36,178 nt of DNA from JADLGF01 sp020849415 (GCA_033812595.1 JAPXTJ010000014.1:1-36178), one strand, 5' to 3'. Shown: positions 24,310 through 32,897, counted from the first letter of the stretch. The notes: a model not told the origin generated them from the sequence alone. Translations and numbers: made by a program.

Positions 24310-25002
24310 CTACACCTTCACGTCGTCGTCGATCGAGAGCCAGCCGCGCTTGAGCGCCATCACCACCGCCTGAGTGCGGTCGTTGACCGCCAGCTTGCGA
24401 AGGATCGAGGTGACGTGGTTCTTGACCGTCTGGGCGCTGATGCCGAGTTCGTAGCCGATGGCGGCGTTGGTCTTGCCTTCGGAGACGAGCTTGAGAATCT
24501 GGAGTTCGCGATCGGTCAGCGGTGCGTAGGCCTGGGTAGGACCGAGCGAATCGGAGCTGCTGCGGAACTGCTCGAGCACGCGCGACGCCACGTACGGCTT
24601 TTCGAGCAACTGCTCGTTGATCACCCACTCGCCGTTCTTGGTGCGGCGAATGAGGGAGATGATGCGCTCCTCGGCGACATCCTGCGCGCAGTAGGCGGAG
24701 GCGCCGGCGCGGATGGCGGCGAAGAGTTCATCCTCGCTCTCCTGCGGAGAGACGACGATGGTGGCGATGGCCGGGAAGCGGGTGCGGAACTGGGACGCCG
24801 CCGATACGTTCGGCGCGTCGGTCAACGTAGTACCGACGAGCACCACATCGGGCATCTCATCGTCGGCGATCAGGTACCCCTCATCGGCCGATGCCGCCAT
24901 TCCCACGACCTCGATGCTGGAATCGGTGTCCAGAATCGATTTGAGGCCCTTGCGGAAGAGCGCTTCTCGACCAACAATCAATACGCGGATAGTGTCTGAC
25001 AT
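24310..25002 (-). CDS. NarL/LuxR-type response regulator with a degenerate (phosphorylation-deficient) receiver
   Basis: A 230-residue protein. The N-terminal receiver fold is recognisable (about 1-125), but the acidic pair is replaced (VLIVGREAL where NarL has an IDDH stretch), the phospho-acceptor Asp is Gly (DVVLVGTTL), and the conserved Lys is Gln (YCAQD). The C-terminal LuxR HTH is intact (LTDRELQILKLVSEGKTNAAIG to AQTVKNHVTSILRKL, about 163-220). It probably responds to something other than phosphorylation, or acts constitutively. No histidine kinase is nearby. The SD AGGAG lies in the 5' arm of a small hairpin, GAGGA-N5-TCCTC (25004-25018), next to the start codon, a possible translational control. 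Confidence 0.9.
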   Translation of the reverse strand: MSDTIRVLIVGREALFRKGLKSILDTDSSIEVVGMAASADEGYLIADDEMPDVVLVGTTLTDAPNVSAASQFRTRFPAIATIVVSPQESEDELFAAIRAGASAYCAQDVAEERIISLIRRTKNGEWVINEQLLEKPYVASRVLEQFRSSSDSLGPTQAYAPLTDRELQILKLVSEGKTNAAIGYELGISAQTVKNHVTSILRKLAVNDRTQAVVMALKRGWLSIDDDVKV

Positions 25003-25140
25003 CGAGGACCAGCTCCTCTCGTAGCGTCCACATGGCCCCGGGAGTACACCCCTCCCTCAATCTCCCTGCCCTGATGGAGCCGTAACAAAGTGGAATTGGC
25101 GGACCCCTGGAGTGATCCGGGCCAACGACCTCGGGTGTTT

Positions 25141-25155
25141 TGCGATTGTATCGCA
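25141..25155 (-). promoter_or_regulatory. Inverted repeat containing a -10-like hexamer, upstream of the response regulator
   Basis: TGCGAT-TGT-ATCGCA is a perfect 6-bp inverted repeat. On the minus strand it contains TACAAT (25145-25150), a 5/6 match to a -10 element. This would leave a 5' leader of about 135 nt before ATG 25002. The overlap suggests an operator, perhaps autoregulatory. No -35 at proper spacing was found. The rest of the 221-nt spacer shows no gene. Confidence 0.4.
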
Positions 25156-25223
25156 GTTTTTGTTACTGGCGCAGCCAATGCGACACTTCCGGACCGGCTC
25201 ATCTTCCTGATCCAAATGGGTGA

Positions 25224-25979
25224 CTACGTCTGAATCAGGCCAATCGGGCGCGCGGCGAGCACTATTGCCGCCTCGATCGCCCCCTGCGCAAACGCGCGCC
25301 GGCTGAGCGCCCGGTGGGTGATGCGTAGCTCCTCCTCATCGCCGGCGAACAGGATCGTGTGCTCTCCGGGAAGCGATCCCGCCCGCAACGCATGTATGCC
25401 GATGTCGCCTGGAGTTCGTGGCGAAACTCCGTAGCGGCCGTAGATCGCGTGGTTGTCCAGCGCCTGTGATCGGCCGGCTGCCACCGCCTCGGCGAGGAGG
25501 AGCGCCGTGCCGGACGGCGCCTCCAGCTTGCCGCGGTGGTGGGTTTCGGTGATCTCGACGTCGAAATCAGCGAGTGCCGCCGCCAGTTGCCGAACCAGAT
25601 CGGCGACGAGCGGCAGCGCCAGGCTGAGATTGCGCGACCAGTGCACCGGAATGTGCTCCGCCGCCGATTCGAGCGCCGCGATGTCCGTTGCGCCGAGTCC
25701 GGTTACCCCGCACAGCAGCGGTACCCTGGCGCGGGAAGCGGCGGCGGCAATCGAGCTTGTCGCCTCGGGCAGGGTGAAATCGATCAGCAGATCGATCTCC
25801 AGCAGCAGTCGATCCAGGTCGCTCGTGACGAGCAGGTCGGTGAAAAGATCGTCCGCCGGCTCGCGGCGACTGACGCCGCCGACGAGCCGGATGCGCTCAT
25901 CATTCCGGGCCAACGCGGTGATCTCCCGGCCCATGCGTCCGGTAATACCGGCGATGCCGATGCGCAGCGGTTCGCTCAT
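25224..25979 (-). CDS. dapB: 4-hydroxy-tetrahydrodipicolinate reductase
   Basis: Reduces the DapA product with NAD(P)H, the second committed step of the diaminopimelate/lysine pathway. The 251 residues contain the nucleotide motif GIAGITGRMG (8-17) and the family signature ETHHRGKLEAPSGTAL (His147, His148, Lys151, then SGT). Length is typical (about 250-270). The start ATG overlaps the dapA stop (ATGA 25976-25979), so the two are translationally coupled and share the T-box leader upstream of dapA. Confidence 0.97.
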   Translation of the reverse strand: MSEPLRIGIAGITGRMGREITALARNDERIRLVGGVSRREPADDLFTDLLVTSDLDRLLLEIDLLIDFTLPEATSSIAAAASRARVPLLCGVTGLGATDIAALESAAEHIPVHWSRNLSLALPLVADLVRQLAAALADFDVEITETHHRGKLEAPSGTALLLAEAVAAGRSQALDNHAIYGRYGVSPRTPGDIGIHALRAGSLPGEHTILFAGDEEELRITHRALSRRAFAQGAIEAAIVLAARPIGLIQT

Positions 25980-26878
25980 GCGGTCACCGGCGCGAAGGCG
26001 CCGATCGCCTCGGCTACGCGCTCACGATTGGCGGGGCTCATCGCGGTCAGTGGCAGGCGAAGTTCATCGGAGCAGAGTCCGAGGATCGAGGCGGCGGTCT
26101 TGACGGCGGTCGGGTTGTTCTCGATGAACATGGCGCGCATCAGCGGGTAGAGCTCGTGGTGGAGCGCGGCGGCGGCGGCGAAATCGCCGACCCGTCCGGC
26201 CTGCGTCAGCCGGCTGATCTCGGCCGGGATGATGTTGCTCGCCACCGAGATGACGCCGGTGGCCCCGACGCTCATCATCGGCACCGTCAGCGAGTCGTCG
26301 CCCGACAGCACCACGAAGTCTTCCGGCGCCTCGCCAATGATCTCGGTGACCTGATCGAGCGATCCACTCGCCTCCTTGATGCCGGTGACCGTTGGCAGCC
26401 CAGCCAGGCGCAGGGTCGTTTCCGGCGTCATGTTGATGCCGGCGCGGCCGGGAACGTTGTAGAGGATGATCGGCAGGTCAGTCGCTTCGGCGACGGCGGT
26501 GTAATGGGCGATCAGGCCGGCCTGGGTTGGCTTGTTGTAGTAGGGGACCACTACCAGCGCGGCGTCGGCACCGAGTTCGTTGGCGCGTCGAGTCGCTTCG
26601 ATCGTGCGGCGAGTGTCGTTGCCGCCGGTGCCGGCGATGACCGGCACGCGACCGTTCGTTTGCTCGATGACGATCGCGATCACCCGGTCGCGCTCGGCGT
26701 CGGTCATCGTAGCGGCTTCGCCGGTGGTGCCGCAGGGAACGAGGCCGGCGATGCCGCCGGCGATCTGGAAATCAACCAGGTTCCGCAGCGCGAATTCATC
26801 AATCTCATCGTTGCGGAACGGGGTGATCAACGCGGTGAAGGCGCCGTGAAAGCTGGGAACCGTGATCGTCTGGACCAT
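25976..26878 (-). CDS. dapA: 4-hydroxy-tetrahydrodipicolinate synthase
   Basis: Condenses pyruvate with aspartate semialdehyde at the entry to lysine and diaminopimelate synthesis. The 300-residue TIM barrel shows the CGTTGE motif (Thr51-Thr52), Tyr140 in the LYNVPGRAG region and the Schiff-base Lys168 in TGIKEASG. ATG 26878 has AGGAG 9 nt upstream. Expression is predicted to be under a tRNA-sensing T-box (27154-27452) with a small leader ORF in between. No other dap or lys gene is present in the window. Confidence 0.97.
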   Translation of the reverse strand: MVQTITVPSFHGAFTALITPFRNDEIDEFALRNLVDFQIAGGIAGLVPCGTTGEAATMTDAERDRVIAIVIEQTNGRVPVIAGTGGNDTRRTIEATRRANELGADAALVVVPYYNKPTQAGLIAHYTAVAEATDLPIILYNVPGRAGINMTPETTLRLAGLPTVTGIKEASGSLDQVTEIIGEAPEDFVVLSGDDSLTVPMMSVGATGVISVASNIIPAEISRLTQAGRVGDFAAAAALHHELYPLMRAMFIENNPTAVKTAASILGLCSDELRLPLTAMSPANRERVAEAIGAFAPVTA

Positions 26879-26970
26879 GGTTAAGTGCTCCTGGAAATGA
26901 CTCGAAGCGCCCTCGCAAGCGCGAAGGCAAACGCGAACGGACCGGCGGTGAACCGGCCAGGGGTTGCGAC

Positions 26971-27000
26971 GGCGTCAGCGGGTGATCAGGCGCTGACGCC
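26971..27000 (-). repeat. 10-bp perfect hairpin just after the leader ORF
   Basis: GGCGTCAGCG (26971-26980) and CGCTGACGCC (26991-27000) pair perfectly around a 10-nt loop. The hairpin begins at the last base of the leader ORF stop codon, so ribosomes on that ORF would interfere with it. No U-run follows, so it is not a plain intrinsic terminator. It lies about 90 nt before dapA. Confidence 0.55.
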
Positions 27001-27089
27001 TACAGCTTCGAGGGTTTTCCGGAGCGCGGAAGAATCGCCCTGGTTCGGGCCTGGTGGATTGGGATCGCGATCCCGGTTGAAACGTTCAT
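27000..27089 (-). CDS. Putative 29-residue leader peptide between the T-box and dapA
   Basis: ATG 27089 is preceded by GGGAGGTGACG, an almost perfect Shine-Dalgarno (GGAGGTGA) and the best in the window; TAG follows at 27000-27002. The peptide starts MNVSTGIAIP and ends SGKPSKL, with two lysines near its C-terminus, but it is not otherwise enriched in one amino acid. It is transcribed only if the T-box reads through, and it runs straight into a 10-bp hairpin. It could be a leader peptide giving a second layer of control over dapAB, or a small protein in its own right. The strong ribosome site is the main evidence. Confidence 0.5.
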   Translation of the reverse strand: MNVSTGIAIPIHQARTRAILPRSGKPSKL

Positions 27090-27153
27090 CGTCACCTCCC
27101 GCGGCGGTCAGCCGGTCGGAACGTGACACCTGCGCCGCGGGCCGGATGGCAAC

Positions 27154-27186
27154 AAAAAACCGCCCTCCCGCATGGGGACGAGCGGT
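27154..27186 (-). terminator. T-box intrinsic terminator
   Basis: On the minus strand ACCGCTCGTCCC, loop, and GGGAGGGCGGT form a GC-rich stem directly followed by TTTTTT (27154-27159). The 5' arm overlaps the 3' side of the predicted antiterminator, as expected for a T-box switch. Confidence 0.85.
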
Positions 27187-27452
27187 GTCGAGCTCGTGGT
27201 ACCACCCCACTTCGCCATCCGGTTTGGATGGCCTTTGCCTGCACGGCGCCAGCGCAATCGGCGCGATGCAGTGGCTCGCTAACGGGAGCCGATTGATTCC
27301 TTGCGGAATCCCGTCACCGTCTACTGACGCCCGGAGGCGCGTTCGGGGTGAAGCTCGGGGGTCTTATCGATCCGGCGATCCCGATCCCGCTTTTCAGCAA
27401 CCGCGGTTCTCTGCATCGCTCGCGCCGGTGACCTGTCCCCGTCACAGCCGTT
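27187..27452 (-). ncRNA. T-box riboswitch leader, predicted to sense uncharged tRNA-Lys, controlling dapA-dapB
   Basis: The minus strand has the T-box GGGGTGGTACCACG (around 27195-27208; the UGGU bulge fits a tRNA ending ACCA). Upstream lie Stem I hallmarks: AGAGA (27408-27412) and a GCTG loop (27395-27398). The 3' side of Stem I reads GATAAGACCCCCGAGC, which aligns with the family pattern GAA-XYZ-A-NCCCNGAGC and puts the specifier codon at AAG (27363-27365), i.e. lysine. A lysine specifier in front of a lysine-biosynthesis operon is self-consistent. Uncharged tRNA-Lys should stabilise the antiterminator and allow dapAB transcription. The T-box call is firm; the exact specifier is strong inference. 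Confidence 0.88.
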
Positions 27453-27458
27453 GCGCAG

Positions 27459-27487
27459 ACGGTATCAACCTGCGGGTTCCCTGTCAA
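27459..27487 (-). promoter_or_regulatory. Promoter of the dapA-dapB T-box transcript
   Basis: A consensus -35 TTGACA (27482-27487) is followed by exactly 17 nt and a -10-like TACCGT (27459-27464) on the minus strand. Transcription would begin near 27452, just before Stem I of the T-box. It is the best -35 in the window and is back to back with the OYE gene on the other strand. Confidence 0.75.
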
Positions 27488-27597
27488 GCACCGCTGCCGA
27501 TGTGGGCCTGTGACGGGTACACTCGCGGCATGTGGATTGCGGAGATGTGCATCAACAATCTCCGTTTCGAGCGATCAGCGTGGAGTGAACCAAGGGA

Positions 27598-28662
27598 ATG
27601 TCGCATCTGTTCGAGCCATTTCAATTGCGTGGCGTCACGTTCCGGAATCGGATCGGCATTTCTCCCATGTGCCAGTACAGCTACGTCGATGGGGTCTCGA
27701 ACGACTGGCAGGTGATCCACCTCGGTTCGCGCGCCGTCGGCGGCGCCGGCCTGGTGATGGCGGAAGCGACAGCGGTGGAGGCGATCGGCCGGATCAGCCC
27801 CGGCGATCTCGGCATCTGGGGCGATGAACACACCGAGCCGCTGGCGCGGGTGGTGACGGCGATCGAGGCGAACGGAGCGGTCGCCGGCATTCAGATCGGG
27901 CACGCGGGGCGCAAGGCCGGCACCGCGCGACCGTGGGAGGGTGGCAAGCCGCTCACCGATGAGGCCGGCGGTTGGGACCCGGTCGGGGCGAGCCCGGTCC
28001 CGTTCGCTGACGGCTACCGCACCCCGCGGGAACTCTCGATCGGTGAGATTCAGGAGCTCCAGGCGAAATTCGTCGCGGCTGCGCACCGCGCCCTGGCGGC
28101 GGGTTTCCGGGTGCTGGAATTGCATGGCGCTCACGGCTACCTGATTCACTCGTTCCTGTCACCGCTCTCGAACCAACGGAGTGATCAGTACGGTGGCGAA
28201 TTCGAAAACCGCATTCGCTTCCTGATCGAAACGACCCGACGGGTCCGCGCGGTCTGGCCGGATGGGCGGCCGCTTTTCGTGCGCCTCTCGGCGGCCGATT
28301 GGGTCGAGGGAGGCTGGACGCTCGAGGATTCGATCGCGCTCGCGAAGCGGCTCACCGCGGAGGGGGTCGATCTGATCGACGTCAGTTCGGGCGGCGCGTC
28401 GCCGTTGCATCGGATTCCGGCCGGACCGGGCTATCAGGTGCCGCTCGCTGAGGCGATCCGCCGCGAAGCGGGGGTGCCGGTAGCGGCGGTCGGTTCGATC
28501 ACCCAGGCGACGCACGCCGATGAGGTCGTCCGCAACGGCCGGGCCGATCTGGTGCTGATCGGGCGGGAGTCGTTGCGCAATCCCTACTGGCCCATCGACG
28601 CCGCCAGCGAACTCGGCCAATCGGATGCGCTGCCCCGCCCGGATCAATACAAACGGGCGTAA
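27598..28662 (+). CDS. Old Yellow Enzyme-family NADH:flavin oxidoreductase (YqjM/NamA-like)
   Basis: A 354-residue FMN-dependent ene-reductase of the 'thermophilic-like' OYE class. Its N-terminal MCQYSYVDG segment has the class-typical Cys25 that tunes FMN, followed by QIGHAGRKA, ELHGAHGYLIHSFLSP with the substrate-binding His pair, SNQRSDQYGG, and the C-terminal phosphate-binding VGSITQ and LIGRESLRNPYW. It probably reduces activated C=C bonds of enones or nitro-olefins using NAD(P)H. ATG 27598 has an AAGGGA very close upstream. It is divergent from the T-box/dapAB transcript. A TACACT at 27518-27523 may be its -10. Confidence 0.93.
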   Translation: MSHLFEPFQLRGVTFRNRIGISPMCQYSYVDGVSNDWQVIHLGSRAVGGAGLVMAEATAVEAIGRISPGDLGIWGDEHTEPLARVVTAIEANGAVAGIQIGHAGRKAGTARPWEGGKPLTDEAGGWDPVGASPVPFADGYRTPRELSIGEIQELQAKFVAAAHRALAAGFRVLELHGAHGYLIHSFLSPLSNQRSDQYGGEFENRIRFLIETTRRVRAVWPDGRPLFVRLSAADWVEGGWTLEDSIALAKRLTAEGVDLIDVSSGGASPLHRIPAGPGYQVPLAEAIRREAGVPVAAVGSITQATHADEVVRNGRADLVLIGRESLRNPYWPIDAASELGQSDALPRPDQYKRA

Positions 28663-28720
28663 CTGAACCAGCCTGAGAATCTGCAGGCAACCCTCCCCTA
28701 CAACGATTGTCGATTCTTGC

Positions 28721-31630
28721 CTATTCGGCTTCTGCTGTTTCGGGGGTGTCTTCCGGGGTTTCTTCGATCGGGTTGAAGCCGATGGTGAGGGATTGCTCGA
28801 CGATACCACGGCGGAGCAGCTTTTCGGCGACTGACAGCGTGGTGCGCAGGGAGTGCTCCGGCAGGACGTTGGTCAGCATGTCCCGTACCTGCCGCATCAG
28901 GTCGATTGTCTTGTTGAAGGTCATCACCAGATCACCTTCAGAAAGATCGATCGTGCGCGTGATCTCGGCCATCGACCGACCCTGACACCACGCGCGGGCG
29001 GCGCCGTAGAAGGTCGGGTTGTGCCCCTCCGAAATGGCGAGGCCGTTGTCCCGCTCCTCACCGAGGATCGCCTGTTCGAGGTCTTCCAGCCGACGGCGGA
29101 AGAGCACGAGCTGATCGGGCAGGGTGAAGCCGTTGCTGTACCGGAAATCGCGATCGAAGCTGAACCAGCTGAAGATCTCGGCCAGGTCTTCGGGCGCCAT
29201 CGGATCGAGCAGTCCCCGATCGACCAGTTCGCAGAGGATCAGGCCATCGTTGTCGAAGATGTCGGCCAGCATGTCGGCCTTCGGGGTGGCGTAGCCGCGG
29301 TGAACATAGCCGAAGCGGTGCAGCACCTCGCGGATACCGCGAATGACGCCGCGAATGCGCGCTTCCTCGGCGTCGATCTCCCGCTCCAGGATGTCGCTGA
29401 GGATGCCGCGCTCCTTGTCGAGCCGGTCGACGTGGGCGAGGTTGTCCCGGTGCTCCTTGCGGCGCGGGCAGGCGTGACAGGGATGCTCGTCCCGCGCGTC
29501 GAAGAGCAGCCGCACCTGGCCCGCTGCCTCGGTGTGCGTCGCTTCGATCGTCGCCAGTTCGGCGGCGATCCGTTCCGCTTCACGTGCCTGGTGATCGGCG
29601 GCGAGGGCCTCCAGATCGGGCAGGCCGAGCCGTTTCACCCGCCGCCAGAGGTTGGTTATTTCGTTCTCGGGAACGAGCGCCTTCGCGTCGGTGACGTCGT
29701 CGGGCGGAGCGATCAGCCCCTCGGGCAGTGTCACGAATTTCTGGTCGGGCACATTGTCGATCGACCGGTATTCGGCAACCAGTTCGACCGTCTTCTTGTG
29801 CAGGAAGAGCCCGACGCCACCCCGGGCGCTCTTGCCGAGGTAAACGATCCAGCCGAGATCGCGGTGGTGCACCACCATGCCGGCGCGGGCGTTGCGGAAC
29901 ATCTTGCGCAGCGCCTGCCGGCCCGGTTCCTGCCACGGGGGCGCGACCAATTCGACGCGGGCGGTGTCGAGATCCTTCAACGCCCGGCGTTCGCGTTGCT
30001 GGGCGGTGGTCAGATCGCCGGTCAGCCGGCGGTAATCCTCGAGCAGTTCATCGCCCGCTTCGAGTCCAATCAGGCAACCGGAAGGCACGCCGGCGATATC
30101 GCCGCCGATCTCGATGATGTCGTCCTCGAGCTGGCGGATGCGCTGGCTGGTCTGGAACTGGGCCAGGCTCTGCTGCAACATCGAGCGGACCCGGTCACCG
30201 TGCGGCGGATCCCAGAGATTGAGCACGGTGTTGTAACGCACCGCGAAGGAAGATCGCACCGGCTCCAGCGGCCCGGTAGCAACCTCGAGGGTCTCACGGA
30301 AGGTGATCCAGGGGGAGTAGGGGACGATGACGTGGCCGAAGGCGTCCATGCCGCGCCGACCGGCCCGGCCCGCCATCTGCTGAAACTCGTTCGAGATCAG
30401 GATGCGCCGACGGCGGCCGTCCCACTTGGTCATCCGCCCGATCACGACCGAGCGGGCCGGCATGTTGACCCCGAGCGCGAGGGTATCGGTCGCGAAAACG
30501 ACCTGCATCAGCCCGCGGGAGAAGAGCACCTCGACCAGTTGCTTGAGCACCGGCAGGAGCCCTGCGTGATGAAAGCCGATCCCCTTCCGCGCCATCGTGG
30601 TCAGCGCTTGCACCTGTTCGAGTTCGTGATCCTCCGGCCGCATGGCGCTGAGGTAGGTGTCGATCGTCGCCTCGATCTTCTCCGCCTGCGCTGGGGTGAC
30701 GAGATGCGGGCGCATCACCGCCAGTCGTTCGGCGAAACTCTGGCAATCGTTGCGGCTGAAGAGGAAGTAGATCGCCGGCAGCATATTGCCGGCCGCGAGC
30801 GCGTCGATGATCTCCCGCGGCTGCGGTTCGTCCATCTCGGCGGTTTCGCGCTCGGTCAGGCGCCGACCCGAGCCGCCGCGTCGCTGTTGCTTGCGGAGTT
30901 CGCCGCCGACATTCGGGAAATCGCGCACCAGCGTGCCGGTGTGATCGACCGTCGGTTGCAGCTCACCGTCGACGAAGTAGTAGAGCGCCAGCGGCACCGC
31001 CCGTTCAGTGTGGGTGATCAGCCGGATCGGCCGGTGAGTGCGGCTGATCCAGGCGGCGATCTCGTCGGCGTTGGTGACGGTCGCCGAGAGGCAGATCAGC
31101 TGCACGTGTTCCGGGCAGAGGATGATTGATTCTTCCCAGGTCGTGCCCCGCTCGGGATCGGCGAGAAAGTGAATCTCGTCGAAGATGATGCAGTCGACCT
31201 CATCGAGGTCCCACGGGGTCTGCAGAAGCATGTTCCGCAGGACCTCGGTCGTCATCACCACGACGCGGGCTTCGCGGTTCTCGGAGACGTCGCCGGTCAG
31301 GAGCCCGACGTCATCGCCGTACGTGGCGCGGAGATCGCGGAATTTCTGGTTGGAGAGCGCCTTGATCGGGGTGGTGTAAATCACCTTGCCGGTGCGGCGG
31401 AAGGCGTTGTAAACGCCATACTCGGCGACGATCGTTTTGCCGGTGCCGGTCGGGGCCGCCACCATCACCGAATCGCCGCGCAGCAGCGTGCGAATCGCCT
31501 CCCGCTGGAACGAATCGAGCGGGAAGGGGTACATCACTCCGAACTGATCGATCTGCGCCTCGATGTTGGGATCGTCTTCGTGGGGCTGCCAGGTGTCGAA
31601 CGGACCGCTTTGCGCTACGGTAGATGTCAT
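28721..31630 (-). CDS. Ski2/Mtr4-like DEAD/DEAH-box RNA helicase (HelY-type)
   Basis: A 969-residue superfamily-2 helicase. Motif I is APTGTGKT (Lys65), motif II DEIH, motif III SAT in LSATVTN, and motif VI QMAGRAGRRG. The C-terminal DSHCT-type domain contains the Cys-rich HPCHACPRRKEH and ends with the RWCQG-like ARAWCQG segment common to this family. Bacterial members (HelY of actinobacteria and Chloroflexi) resemble exosome-associated helicases and are thought to act in RNA turnover. I use ATG 31630; TTG 31684 is an in-frame alternative, and neither has a clear Shine-Dalgarno. The gene is divergent from the glycosyltransferase gene. Confidence 0.93.
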   Translation of the reverse strand: MTSTVAQSGPFDTWQPHEDDPNIEAQIDQFGVMYPFPLDSFQREAIRTLLRGDSVMVAAPTGTGKTIVAEYGVYNAFRRTGKVIYTTPIKALSNQKFRDLRATYGDDVGLLTGDVSENREARVVVMTTEVLRNMLLQTPWDLDEVDCIIFDEIHFLADPERGTTWEESIILCPEHVQLICLSATVTNADEIAAWISRTHRPIRLITHTERAVPLALYYFVDGELQPTVDHTGTLVRDFPNVGGELRKQQRRGGSGRRLTERETAEMDEPQPREIIDALAAGNMLPAIYFLFSRNDCQSFAERLAVMRPHLVTPAQAEKIEATIDTYLSAMRPEDHELEQVQALTTMARKGIGFHHAGLLPVLKQLVEVLFSRGLMQVVFATDTLALGVNMPARSVVIGRMTKWDGRRRRILISNEFQQMAGRAGRRGMDAFGHVIVPYSPWITFRETLEVATGPLEPVRSSFAVRYNTVLNLWDPPHGDRVRSMLQQSLAQFQTSQRIRQLEDDIIEIGGDIAGVPSGCLIGLEAGDELLEDYRRLTGDLTTAQQRERRALKDLDTARVELVAPPWQEPGRQALRKMFRNARAGMVVHHRDLGWIVYLGKSARGGVGLFLHKKTVELVAEYRSIDNVPDQKFVTLPEGLIAPPDDVTDAKALVPENEITNLWRRVKRLGLPDLEALAADHQAREAERIAAELATIEATHTEAAGQVRLLFDARDEHPCHACPRRKEHRDNLAHVDRLDKERGILSDILEREIDAEEARIRGVIRGIREVLHRFGYVHRGYATPKADMLADIFDNDGLILCELVDRGLLDPMAPEDLAEIFSWFSFDRDFRYSNGFTLPDQLVLFRRRLEDLEQAILGEERDNGLAISEGHNPTFYGAARAWCQGRSMAEITRTIDLSEGDLVMTFNKTIDLMRQVRDMLTNVLPEHSLRTTLSVAEKLLRRGIVEQSLTIGFNPIEETPEDTPETAEAE

Positions 31631-31772
31631 TGGCGGACCGTGACTCGCTTCCGGGATGAGCGAAACAGGTGGACAATCCTGCAAGCCAAACGGCGCGGCG
31701 ACGCCGGTAAAACTGGCGGCAAGGATACCACGGCACTTACGTGAAACCGCTCCGGCGGGAAAGGAGCAGCGC

Positions 31773-32897
31773 GTGCGAGTTGGCCTTGGAGCGATGCTGA
31801 TCGAATGGCGCGAGGGCGCGCGGCAAACCGGGTTGAGCCGGTACGAAACGCGCCTCGCCCAACAGTTGAGCCGGTTCGACGATCTCGAATTGACGATCTA
31901 CGCGCAGCGCGGGGCCGAGGCGACGCCGGAGATCGAGCGCGCCACCTGGCGCACTCCGCCGTTCGATACATCCAACGCGGCCAAACGGATCCTCTGGGAA
32001 CAGAGCGGGCAGGCGGCGCAGGCGCGGCGGGATCGCCTCGATCTCTTCCACGGTCTGGCGTTCGTGACGCCGCCGGCGTACCGGGGGACGTCGGTGGTCA
32101 CCATCCACGATCTCGCCTTTCTCAAGATTGCCGGACACGCGCCGGCCCGGCGGGTCGCCTACCTCTCGCGCCTGACCAAGGCGAGCGTCGAAAGCGCCCG
32201 CCGGGTGATCGCGGTCTCCACCCGGACGAAGCTCGATATCGTCGACAGCTACGGCATCGATCCGGCCCTGATCGACGTCACGCCGCTCGGCGTTTCCGAG
32301 GGTCTCACGCCCCTCACCTCGGAGGAGCGCACCGCGTTCCGGACGCGGGTTGGGCTCGATCGGCCGGCGATTCTCTTCCTCGGCACGCTCGAACCGCGCA
32401 AGAATCTGCCGGCGCTCCTGCGCGCGTACGACGAGATCGCCGACGAAACGGGCGCCGAGTTGATTCTGGGCGGCGCGTACGGCTGGCTGCCGGCGGAACT
32501 TGACGCGGCGCTGGCCGGACTGCGCCACCGTGAGCGCATCCGCATCACTGGCTTCATTCCGGAACGTGATTTGCGCCTCTGGCTCGGTTCGGTCGATCTC
32601 TTCGCCTTTCCGTCGCGCTACGAAGGGTTCGGCATCCCCCCGCTGGAAGCGATGGCCTGCGGCACGCCGGTGGTCGGATCGAACGCCTCCTCGCTGCCCG
32701 AAGTCCTCGGAGACGCGGCGCTGACGGTCGATCCTGATGACATCGACGGACTGGCCGACGCCATGCGGCGGGTGCTGGAGGACGAGGCGCTGGCGGCCGA
32801 TCTGCGCACGCGCGGCATAGCGCATGCGGCTCGCTTCCGGTGGTCGGAGACGGCCCGCTTGACGCGCGAAACGTACCGGCGCGCGCTGGAATCGTGA
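31773..32897 (+). CDS. GT4-family glycosyltransferase
   Basis: A 374-residue GT-B fold glycosyltransferase using an activated sugar donor. The N-terminal acceptor domain starts VRVGLGAMLIEW; the C-terminal donor domain has GTLEPRKNLPALLRAY and the family's E-x7-E motif (Glu284/Glu292 within EGFGIPPLEAMACGTPV). The start is GTG 31773, with AAAGGAG 6 nt upstream; the open frame back to 31656 is non-conserved and overlaps the promoter region of the helicase gene. The product is unknown; candidates are glycolipid or exopolysaccharide synthesis. thiL follows after 53 nt. Confidence 0.9.
   Translation: MRVGLGAMLIEWREGARQTGLSRYETRLAQQLSRFDDLELTIYAQRGAEATPEIERATWRTPPFDTSNAAKRILWEQSGQAAQARRDRLDLFHGLAFVTPPAYRGTSVVTIHDLAFLKIAGHAPARRVAYLSRLTKASVESARRVIAVSTRTKLDIVDSYGIDPALIDVTPLGVSEGLTPLTSEERTAFRTRVGLDRPAILFLGTLEPRKNLPALLRAYDEIADETGAELILGGAYGWLPAELDAALAGLRHRERIRITGFIPERDLRLWLGSVDLFAFPSRYEGFGIPPLEAMACGTPVVGSNASSLPEVLGDAALTVDPDDIDGLADAMRRVLEDEALAADLRTRGIAHAARFRWSETARLTRETYRRALES

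Noticed and set aside
26986..27210. A 74-codon minus-strand open frame through the T-box region
   Set aside because: It reads through the T-box terminator and antiterminator RNA; the RNA signals explain the sequence and the frame has no ribosome site.
28853..31129. A very long open frame on the + strand (758 codons) opposite the HelY-like gene
   Set aside because: It is antisense to a gene with complete helicase motifs, shows no recognisable domain and has the Arg/Asp/His/Gly-rich composition produced by high third-position GC on the opposite strand.
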